Source: Tyzzerella sp. UBA1042 (GTDB lineage: Bacteria; Bacillota; Clostridia; Lachnospirales; Anaerotignaceae). Taken from it: a stretch of DNA of 13,834 nucleotides. A program made the translations under genes and the position numbers. Below, in pieces: positions 6,153 to 11,616 of the stretch. A model generated the notes under the pieces. It was not told the DNA's origin. It did no database searches and worked only from the letters and a program-made list of their open reading frames with translations. How positions within the stretch are numbered: the stretch's first letter is position 1; each line of letters opens with the position of its first letter. The DNA is taken from the NCBI GenBank assembly GCA_002316675.1, contig DCDZ01000062.1, positions 1-13,834 on the forward strand, in the 5' to 3' direction.

Positions 6153-7793
6153 TTAGGTTTCCTCCTTTTGCTTTTTCAAAAAATATGCAATCCCACGCAT
6201 GACGAAATCAACGCATGGAATTGCTACGCTGTTACCGAGAGCCTTGTATCGTGGACTGTCGGCGGCTTTGGGGATTTTAGTCCAACCATCGGGAAAGCCT
6301 TGCAGCCTTTCGCACTCCAAAGGGGTGAGCCTGCGCACGAGGTTTTGCTTCACGGCAAGGTTTTCGCTACCACCTCCGTTGGTTCCTCCACTGGCTCTAA
6401 GTGTGCTGATGCCCTCATCAAAATCGGCATAGCCTGTTCCACCAAACACAGCAGAGCAATCATCAATGATGCACTTATCTTGGCTGACATACTGATTGCC
6501 GATGCCCTTGTAATCTCCATTGCACAAGGCTCCCACCGTTTCTTGGTAGGTTTTATCCACGATGCATTTGTCTTGGTTGACATAAACGGTATTGACTCCC
6601 TTGTAGTCACGAGCCATTAATGCACCAACTACCTCTTGGTAAGGTTCGGGCGTATAGATTGCATGAATGTCGGAGGTGGTTAGGGTGTAGCTGATATCTC
6701 TTTGCACACCCTGTCCGTTTCCACCATTCTGTGGCTGGCGGTCTATGGTGTTAGCGGCAATACAGTAGCTTTCCTGCGGCTGTAAGATTGCAACGCCACC
6801 TTGATTTTTGCTCGGATCGGGGTTTGAGGTGTCGAGGGTTCGTGACTTGTCTGTTTCTCTGCAGCCCGATATGGGGTTGCTTGATTTCATAGAATTACTA
6901 TCTTTACTGTCAAGACTAAAGGCAAGTGGCTGGGACAAAAGTGGGATATTATTGCCGCCGGTTCCATAGGTAGCTGCCACAGTAGGTGCTACATGAAGTG
7001 GTCCGTTGTATCTGCAATCTTTTCCGTGGTTATCAAATAGCACCGGCTGATTGTTACCACTCATGCCTGCACTGGCTGTAATGGTTGGGCATACACCCTC
7101 GGCAATTTCAGCACCACCTTGCTGTGTAGCCATAACAATTGGCTGATTACCACCCATAGAAGCTCTGAGGGTTCCTGTGACATTTTCGCACACATCCATG
7201 CGATCACCGCCTTGATCGCACAGGCAGATGGTAGGTTCTATGACTCCGTTTCGCCCTGTACTGCCTCCGCAGTTTGTGCCGAGTGTAGCGGCTACTTGTC
7301 CTGTCACATCGCCGGCATATCCGTCAAAGCCAATCTTTTCTTTCTGATTTAATTCCTTGGATTGAAATAGCCCTGACTGAATTTCCAAAGCATATTTAAG
7401 CTGTGGTGGAAGTTCCTTATCCCTCGCATTTGCTCTCCGCAGTATCCCCAAACAAGCAGTCTTGCTTAAATAATATTTCGGGTGCGGTGAGTCCTCCAAA
7501 ATCTGCGACAAGGAAGATTCTACGACGGCGTTGGGCGACTCGCCAGTATTGAGCATCGAGGACACGCCAAGCCAAGCTGAATTCATTTCCCAATATGGCA
7601 ACCCCAGCAGATTGCCAACGCCCTCCGTCAGGTCGAGGAACATGACAGGTGCTGTCCTTAATTCGGATAATTTCTTCGATGACCGCCCTGAAATCTTCAC
7701 CCTCGGCGCTTGAGAAAGCTCCGGGGACATTTTCCCACACCATGTATCTTGGTCGAATAAGGTGAGCTGGGATACCTCGTCTCTCATCTGCAT
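6153..7793 (-). CDS. C5-cytosine methyltransferase, beta part (target recognition, motifs IX-X)
   Basis: A 546-residue protein that supplies what the upstream alpha gene lacks. Residues 1-135 are an N-terminal segment (SQLTLFDQDTWCGKM, later ESSLSQILEDSPHPKYYLS and GILRRA) encoded inside alpha in another frame. I recall similar sequences beside phage and ICE methyltransferases. Residues 155-480 are a Gly/Asn/Thr-rich repeat region in the place of the target-recognition domain. Residues 487-501 are motif IX (RRLTPLECERLQGFP) and 513-526 motif X, including G520-N521-S522. The ATG at 7793 has AAAGGAG seven bases upstream. Alone it lacks the catalytic Cys and the AdoMet motif, so it should work only with alpha. 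Two-subunit C5 enzymes with this motif split are known (M.AquI). Confidence 0.87.
   Translation of the reverse strand: MQMRDEVSQLTLFDQDTWCGKMSPELSQAPRVKISGRSSKKLSELRTAPVMFLDLTEGVGNLLGLPYWEMNSAWLGVSSMLNTGESPNAVVESSLSQILEDSPHPKYYLSKTACLGILRRANARDKELPPQLKYALEIQSGLFQSKELNQKEKIGFDGYAGDVTGQVAATLGTNCGGSTGRNGVIEPTICLCDQGGDRMDVCENVTGTLRASMGGNQPIVMATQQGGAEIAEGVCPTITASAGMSGNNQPVLFDNHGKDCRYNGPLHVAPTVAATYGTGGNNIPLLSQPLAFSLDSKDSNSMKSSNPISGCRETDKSRTLDTSNPDPSKNQGGVAILQPQESYCIAANTIDRQPQNGGNGQGVQRDISYTLTTSDIHAIYTPEPYQEVVGALMARDYKGVNTVYVNQDKCIVDKTYQETVGALCNGDYKGIGNQYVSQDKCIIDDCSAVFGGTGYADFDEGISTLRASGGTNGGGSENLAVKQNLVRRLTPLECERLQGFPDGWTKIPKAADSPRYKALGNSVAIPCVDFVMRGIAYFLKKQKEET
6456..6641 (-). repeat. 31-residue tandem duplication in the target-recognition region
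   Basis: Residues 385-415 and 416-446 of the beta protein align without gaps: YQEVVGALMARDYKG then VNQDKCIVDKT, against YQETVGALCNGDYKG then VSQDKCIIDDC. At the DNA level this is two 93-base units that have diverged moderately. The surrounding region carries looser units of the same kind. Confidence 0.85.
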
Positions 7794-8103
7794 TTCTCAT
7801 CTCCTTTACCAGTCTTGTTTGCTCCATGAATAAGCCGGAACGCTCTCCCTCAAGTCCTGCTCGCTTGCCTGCAACAGATAAGTCCTGGCACGGCGAGCCA
7901 CCGCAGATGATGTCCACCGGAGGAAGTGTTGCTCCGTTTAGCTTTGTGATGTCCCCGACATGGAGCATATCTGGAAATCTTATTTTTGTTACTTCGATGG
8001 GGAAGCTTTCAATTTCACTTGCCCACACAGGAGTAATTCCATTGTGGATAGCTGCCAAGGGAAAGCCACCGATGCCATCGAAGAGGCTCCCCATGGTCAT
8101 CAT
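7417..8103 (-). CDS. C5-cytosine DNA methyltransferase, alpha part (motifs I-VIII)
   Basis: A 228-residue protein with the catalytic half of a C5-cytosine methyltransferase. Motif I is GSLFDGIGG (5-13, AdoMet binding), motif IV GGSPCQDL with catalytic C72, motif VI WENV (123-126), and motif VIII QRRRRIFLVADF (191-202). It stops at residue 228, where single-chain relatives continue into the recognition domain. Motifs IX-X are in the overlapping beta gene. Motif VIII is preceded by YWRVAQ where YWGVPQ is usual, a mild deviation. The ATG overlaps the stop of the DUF4406-like gene (ATGA) and has only a weak ribosome site, so it is probably coupled; in-frame ATGs at 8100 and 8094 are alternatives. 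No restriction endonuclease partner is visible, which suggests a protective or regulatory methylase. Confidence 0.9.
   Translation of the reverse strand: MMTMGSLFDGIGGFPLAAIHNGITPVWASEIESFPIEVTKIRFPDMLHVGDITKLNGATLPPVDIICGGSPCQDLSVAGKRAGLEGERSGLFMEQTRLVKEMRNADERRGIPAHLIRPRYMVWENVPGAFSSAEGEDFRAVIEEIIRIKDSTCHVPRPDGGRWQSAGVAILGNEFSLAWRVLDAQYWRVAQRRRRIFLVADFGGLTAPEILFKQDCLFGDTAESKCEG
7801..7807 (-). promoter_or_regulatory. Internal ribosome binding site for the beta subunit
   Basis: AAAGGAG lies inside the alpha gene, where it encodes part of the VKEM residues 99-102, seven bases before the ATG of the overlapping beta frame. The match and spacing are close to ideal. This supports independent translation of beta rather than a frameshift product. 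Confidence 0.75.
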
Positions 8104-8474
8104 CAGAGTGTACCCATTTCCATTCGGGGAGCGTTATTCCTCACTTCGCCAACATGAAAGCTTTGCTCTTGTTCCATCACTCTGCGGGTGGGAATGGACA
8201 GTCTTTGGGCTTCTTCAATTTCTGCCATCATGCCATAGGAGATGTGATCTCCGAAACACCATAACTCATTACAGTTTTGAAGCATGGCAAGTCCCATATC
8301 CAAACCGAGCTGCCTTTGCTGGGGGTTTTGCTCATCTAAAATATTGGGGTATAGAAGATGAGGACAAAAAAATGCGTGTCCCTCATTCATAACGAAGCGA
8401 CACGCAGTCTTTGCAAATTCTGTATTCTTTTCAATATCTCCGGCATAGGGAGATACTACATATATGATTTTCAT
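8103..8474 (-). CDS. DUF4406/DUF7768-like protein (deoxyribosyltransferase-type fold)
   Basis: A 123-residue protein with the pattern KIIYVVSPYAGD...EFAKTACRFVMNEGHAFFCPHLLYP...LGLDMGLAMLQNCNELWCFGD.IS.GM..EI.EA. This is characteristic of DUF4406/DUF7768, a Rossmann-like family related to nucleoside 2-deoxyribosyltransferases and frequent in phages and ICEs. The conserved SPYAGD loop and the GMMAEIEEA helix are both present. Biochemical role not established; nucleotide metabolism or DNA modification would fit the neighbouring methyltransferase. The ATG at 8474 is chosen because AAAGGA lies seven bases upstream; a TTG two codons earlier is less likely. The stop overlaps the methyltransferase start (ATGA). 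Confidence 0.82.
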   Translation of the reverse strand: MKIIYVVSPYAGDIEKNTEFAKTACRFVMNEGHAFFCPHLLYPNILDEQNPQQRQLGLDMGLAMLQNCNELWCFGDHISYGMMAEIEEAQRLSIPTRRVMEQEQSFHVGEVRNNAPRMEMGTL

Positions 8475-8493
8475 AGGCAATTCCTTTCCATGT

Positions 8494-9396
8494 TTATTTT
8501 GGTGCTACCGCTTGAACCACAGTTCTTGTGGTATTGACGGCTGCTTGTGCAGTATAAACCGCACTCATCATATTTGCCTTAGTGCTTGTATCCAGTCCAA
8601 AGGCACCGGCAATTCTCGGAACCTCTCCGGCTGCAAGCATAAGACCAAGTCCTAACAAGCAATGGTCTTTCAGCACCATAAGTCCTGCCGTTAAAATTGT
8701 GGCTTGCAAAAATGTTGTAAGACAGAGTCCTACAATTTGTTTGCACCACTGAATGAATCCGTCATAATATCCTCTCGGAACAGAAAACATATATAGACTG
8801 CCTACGGCAATTTGGATAAGCAAAATACCACCACGCTTGAGGTTGGCAAAAAACACTTTAATGACTGCATATCCCATCATAATGATAATAAACAGCATTA
8901 GAATTGGGTTTGTAATTGCCGATAGACCTCCAAAGACACCGGAACCCATTGCACTGTCAATGCCGCTTGTGGAGAGTCCTGAAATAATTTCATTTGCCAC
9001 CTCACCAAAGCTTGTTCCATAGCCTGTGATACCTGCCGTTAAGCTGCTTTGCAGATTGACCGATAATTCAAACAGCCGTATGGGTACAACGGTGAAAAGA
9101 CTAACAGCCATAAACCCTTTGAGGGCATCAATCATTGATTCCTTGATGCTGCCTTTTCCGTTTTGGTAGTCAATGCCTGTTTCAAAGCAAGACACGACAA
9201 GCCCTACCACATAGAGCGACCACGCAAGGTAGGAGAAGAACAGCACGATGCTCTGTACCCAACTCATCTCAAAAAGTTCCACGCCCATATTTCCCATCTG
9301 CGAAAAGAAGTTGCCGAGAAAGCCAATCATCTGACCATACACCCAATCAATGAGCTGATCCATAACATCGCCCAAGATAAAATCCCATATAAACAA
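8494..9396 (-). CDS. TrbL/VirB6-like polytopic membrane protein
   Basis: A protein of about 300 residues with five or six membrane segments (near 50-72, 93-112, 165-187, 192-210 and 222-257, counted from the upstream TTG). The Ala/Thr-rich C-terminus contains LDTSTKANMMSAVYTAQAAVNTT. Size and layout fit the TrbL/VirB6-like channel proteins upstream of PrgI and VirB4 in Clostridia ICEs. It is expected to form part of the DNA-conducting pore in the cytoplasmic membrane. The start is probably the TTG at 9396, nine bases after GGAGG; the TTG at 9402 would be only three bases from it. It ends 19 bases before the DUF4406-like start. Two hairpins precede it, so it may begin a separate transcription unit. 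Confidence 0.85.
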   Translation of the reverse strand: MFIWDFILGDVMDQLIDWVYGQMIGFLGNFFSQMGNMGVELFEMSWVQSIVLFFSYLAWSLYVVGLVVSCFETGIDYQNGKGSIKESMIDALKGFMAVSLFTVVPIRLFELSVNLQSSLTAGITGYGTSFGEVANEIISGLSTSGIDSAMGSGVFGGLSAITNPILMLFIIIMMGYAVIKVFFANLKRGGILLIQIAVGSLYMFSVPRGYYDGFIQWCKQIVGLCLTTFLQATILTAGLMVLKDHCLLGLGLMLAAGEVPRIAGAFGLDTSTKANMMSAVYTAQAAVNTTRTVVQAVAPK

Positions 9397-9425
9397 AAAC
9401 AATCACCTCCCTGTAAAATAGATTT

Positions 9426-9453
9426 AGGGCGTACCTTTTTCACGATACGCCCT
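9426..9453 (-). other. Hairpin upstream of the TrbL-like gene
   Basis: AGGGCGTA (9426-9433) and TACGCCCT (9446-9453) form a perfect 8-bp stem with a 12-base loop. On the minus strand it is followed by AAATCTATTTTA, a weak U-tract, and then by the ribosome site of the TrbL-like gene. It could be a second weak terminator or a structured 5' leader. I see no aptamer-like conservation pattern to call a riboswitch. Confidence 0.5.
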
Positions 9454-9462
9454 CCGTTGAGT

Positions 9463-9511
9463 ATAAAAATGACGAGCTTTTAAACCTCTTTTAGGTCTAA
9501 AAGCTCGTCAT
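9463..9511 (-). terminator. Strong intrinsic terminator after the DUF6809-like gene
   Basis: A perfect 14-bp stem (9469-9482 with 9498-9511, ATGACGAGCTTTTA and its complement). The loop has a further short ACCT/AGGT pairing. On the minus strand a TTTTTAT tract follows. The stop codon of the DUF6809-like gene lies inside the stem. It should end leftward transcription before the TrbL-like gene. Confidence 0.85.
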
Positions 9512-9791
9512 CTTTTTCGAATATTTCCAGTATCATTTTTGCTCCCAAGCGGAAACCGATGGTAAAACATTCTTCCCCGTTTGCTGTGCTAAGATCACTG
9601 CAAGCAGACAACAGCTCATCAAACAATTTCTTGTCCTCTACCGTAAGTTTTTGATTAATGGCATCTTCTAAGTCACTGAGTTTCATTTGTACTTCTCGAT
9701 ATTTGCTGTCTTTTGGGATAGGTCTTGACTGTGGCACGATATTACCATTGTACAGCTCGCTGAGTATTTTCTTCTTTTTCTGCATTTTCAT
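9480..9791 (-). CDS. DUF6809-like small protein
   Basis: A 103-residue soluble protein. The pattern KILSELYNGNIVPQSRPIP, then a helical SDLEDAINQKLTVEDKKLFDEL segment and a GFRLGAKMILEIF motif, matches small Firmicutes proteins annotated as DUF6809, whose function is unknown. The ATG at 9791 is preferred, six bases after AAAGG; an in-frame GTG at 9809 lacks a site. The C-terminal codons form one arm of a strong terminator, so the gene looks like the end of its own transcription unit. It borders the A+T-rich cargo block, whose first gene points away from it. Confidence 0.8.
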   Translation of the reverse strand: MKMQKKKKILSELYNGNIVPQSRPIPKDSKYREVQMKLSDLEDAINQKLTVEDKKLFDELLSACSDLSTANGEECFTIGFRLGAKMILEIFEKDDELLDLKEV

Positions 9792-9861
9792 CACCTGCCT
9801 TTCAAACACAACACATTACCATAAGAAGGGAGGAATAGCTATATATTTATAATATGTTTAC

Positions 9862-9890
9862 TGGAAATATTTAAATAATAAGAGTATAAT
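9862..9890 (+). promoter_or_regulatory. Probable promoter of the three-gene cargo operon
   Basis: TGGAAA (9862-9867, four of six positions of the -35 consensus) is followed 17 bases later by a perfect TATAAT (9885-9890). A second TATAAT at 9920-9925 has no good -35 partner. The 9810-9947 interval is otherwise very A+T-rich and holds no gene. Confidence 0.5.
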
Positions 9891-9947
9891 TATTTAATAT
9901 GTTGAATTTGTCAAACTTTTATAATAATTAGATGGAGGATTGTATAA

Positions 9948-10346
9948 ATGAATGAAGTATCTACAACCAATACACTTGATTGGAGTGCAGTCGCTGCTTG
10001 GATAGCTTTGGCAGTAGCAATTATTTCTCCCATTATAACATCAATCATCAATAGTATTCATCATTCCAAAATGAAAAGATTAGAAATTTTAGAGCAACGT
10101 GGACTAACCATAATTGAAGACTACATATCAATCACTTCACGTGAAATAGTCACCTTGGGTATATCTGACAACTACAAAAAGTGTTATGCCCAAATATTTC
10201 TTTACGCACCGAGTTCCTTACATAAAACTTTAGAAAAGCTAAATTCTTTAATCTGTGATTGCGGAAACAACTCTTTTCCAAATGAAGACGAGTGTCGAAT
10301 ACTATTGATACAAATTTGCAAATCCCTTCAATACACAAAATTATAA
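9948..10346 (+). CDS. Small membrane-anchored protein of unknown function
   Basis: A 132-residue protein with one N-terminal membrane segment (about residues 14-36, AWIALAVAIISPIITSIIN) preceded by a short polar head. A mostly helical cytosolic domain of about 95 residues follows, containing HHSKMKRLEILEQRG directly after the membrane and three Cys in the last third (SLICDCG, IQICKSL). Small proteins with this layout (ISPIITSIINN.., then a K/L/E helix) occur widely in Bacillota without known function. The ATG is nine bases after GGAGG. It is the first gene of the cargo operon. A membrane anchor in such a cluster could be an effector or a sensor; this is inference. Confidence 0.72.
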   Translation: MNEVSTTNTLDWSAVAAWIALAVAIISPIITSIINSIHHSKMKRLEILEQRGLTIIEDYISITSREIVTLGISDNYKKCYAQIFLYAPSSLHKTLEKLNSLICDCGNNSFPNEDECRILLIQICKSLQYTKL

Positions 10347-10367
10347 ACTTACAAAAAGGAGGCTCAT

Positions 10368-10874
10368 ATGATAACCCAATATAAAGATTACAGTATCTCA
10401 GTGAAAAAAGATAAAAATGCACCCCCAGAACGTTCTTTCGTTGCATATATTAATGATGTTGCTAATGGTCGAGAGCATACACGTGGCAGTTCAGAAGAAG
10501 ATGCCATAGAAGAACTAAAACATCGCATTGATAACTTCAGTATATTCAATCAAATGTACTTGGCACCACTTTCTGACAAAGAGAAAGCTGATTTGGAGTG
10601 TTATATAAAAATCCATGCAAAAGAAATCTGTAGCATCTTAAAGAAAGAGCATCACATATTTCCAGGAAGATTTATTGTATTAACTGCGGCAGCTATATAC
10701 AATCATTATAAATTAATAGAAAAAATTATGTGTTCAGAAGGTGAATGTATAACTTTAGATATTGCTTGTTTGAAAAATAAAGAAGATGTGTCAAAAGTGG
10801 TGCTTTTTTCCACTGAGTACTATAACTCGCAAAAAAAAATAATTGATTTAGAAAATGCCCTTCGAATGTTTTGA
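10368..10874 (+). CDS. Unknown protein with a HicB-like N-terminal segment
   Basis: A 168-residue soluble protein with a strong site (AAAAGGAGG, five bases before the ATG). Residues 5-56 have the strand-strand-helix pattern seen in HicB-type antitoxins: YSISVKK, then FVAYINDVANGREHTRGSSEEDAIEELKHRI, compare the HicB pattern fxAyvpDlpGcxTxGdTxEEAl. The remainder is helical with Lys/Glu-rich stretches and an ILKKEHHIFPGRFIVLTAAAIYNHY segment. No HicA partner is next to it, so a classical toxin-antitoxin pair is not supported. The HicB resemblance is from pattern only and may reflect a shared small alpha/beta fold. It lies 21 bases after the membrane protein and is probably co-transcribed. Confidence 0.7.
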   Translation: MITQYKDYSISVKKDKNAPPERSFVAYINDVANGREHTRGSSEEDAIEELKHRIDNFSIFNQMYLAPLSDKEKADLECYIKIHAKEICSILKKEHHIFPGRFIVLTAAAIYNHYKLIEKIMCSEGECITLDIACLKNKEDVSKVVLFSTEYYNSQKKIIDLENALRMF

Positions 10875-10935
10875 AGTTTTCACCTCATAGTTAATAAAAA
10901 AGCAACCTTAATTAAAAATATAGGAGGATAAAAGA

Positions 10936-11499
10936 ATGAATGATTTTGATTTTTCGAAACTTAAAATTAATTCTAACATTCTTGATAATTTACCAAGAAT
11001 AAATCCAATACAAGATCAAATGGCTCATTTTCAACGTGAACAAGATGAACTAATTCAAAATATTACCCAAACACGTGAAAAAAAAGAAACCGAAGAGCTA
11101 CGTAGGCATAATGAACTTATTGCAGCACTAAAATCAGCTGGTGAAAATGGTGCAACAATACTTATTGGTGATAACGCAAATGGTATTCAAATACAACAAA
11201 ATTCATCTAACTCTTCACAAGAAATGCTTAATTCGGTATCTTTTGATTACGAAAAGGTGTTAAAAGTTTTAAAAGAGGTTCAAGAGTATACGGATTTGCC
11301 TCAGTTTGAAACAACTTTTAGCAACAATACCGAAAATGCAAAAACAATAATTAAAGACACAATTGAAGCAGTTGAACAAAAACAAAATCCAACACTTATT
11401 CAAAAATCCTTGCGTTTACTCAAAGATTTGGCAACAGGTGCAACTGGGAGTCTTATCTCTTCAGGTATACTTGCATTATTAGGAACAATACAATTTTAG
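10936..11499 (+). CDS. Coiled-coil protein with NSSNSSQ hinge and hydrophobic C-terminus
   Basis: A 187-residue protein with TAGGAGG eight bases before the ATG. Residues 25-70 are a charged predicted coiled coil (FQREQDELIQ..., REKKETEELRRHNEL). A short strand-rich segment (TILIGDNANGIQIQQNSSNS, about 74-93) acts as a hinge. Residues 100-165 form a helical domain (DYEKVLKVLKEVQEYT..., IIKDTIEAVEQKQ...). The last 20 residues are hydrophobic and Gly/Ser-rich (GSLISSGILALLG), resembling a membrane-active or membrane-docking helix. I have seen the NxIQxxNSSxxxQ hinge plus this helical tail in uncharacterised proteins and, less certainly, in AbiTii-type abortive-infection proteins; the AbiTii domain itself is absent. 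Function unknown. Confidence 0.75.
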   Translation: MNDFDFSKLKINSNILDNLPRINPIQDQMAHFQREQDELIQNITQTREKKETEELRRHNELIAALKSAGENGATILIGDNANGIQIQQNSSNSSQEMLNSVSFDYEKVLKVLKEVQEYTDLPQFETTFSNNTENAKTIIKDTIEAVEQKQNPTLIQKSLRLLKDLATGATGSLISSGILALLGTIQF

Positions 11500-11523
11500 T
11501 TAATTACTTGTTTTCATAAAATC

Positions 11524-11569
11524 AGGGCAACCTCGCTGTTATTGGCATGGTTGCCCTAATTATATTTTT
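11524..11569. terminator. Bidirectional terminator between cargo operon and recombinase
   Basis: AGGGCAACC (11524-11532) and GGTTGCCCT (11549-11557) form a perfect 9-bp stem around a 16-base loop. On the plus strand AATTATATTTTTA follows; on the minus strand GATTTTATG. It sits between two converging stops (11499 and 11617) and so serves the cargo operon and probably the recombinase. Confidence 0.8.
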
Positions 11570-11616
11570 ACCATCACATCCCGAGTATCGTCCAGGGTAT
11601 CCTTGCAAAAGGGCGG

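Larger units (their letters stand above)
9840..11560. other. A+T-rich three-gene cargo block
   Basis: Three plus-strand genes in tandem (gaps of 21 and 61 bases), each with a strong GGAGG site, share a promoter-like leader at the left and a bidirectional terminator at the right. Base composition is visibly A+T-richer than the flanking transfer genes and orientation is opposite to them. None of the products is recognised as a transfer protein. This is the usual profile of accessory cargo acquired by an ICE. Confidence 0.65.

Noticed and set aside
6168..6620. Plus-strand open frame of 150 codons opposite the methyltransferase beta gene
   Set aside because: It is the reverse complement of the repeat region; no ribosome site, no domain, and the minus strand carries clear motifs IX and X.
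6456..6641. The direct repeats as a CRISPR-like or minisatellite array
   Set aside because: They are two in-frame coding units with conserved residues and no unique spacers.
7400..7430. A programmed frameshift, or a sequencing error, fusing methyltransferase alpha and beta
   Set aside because: No slippery heptamer is seen near the alpha stop, and beta has its own start and ribosome site with a long meaningful N-terminus. A frameshift cannot be fully excluded without homologs.
10368..10874. A classical HicAB toxin-antitoxin pair
   Set aside because: No gene next to it encodes a HicA-size double-stranded-RNA-binding toxin.
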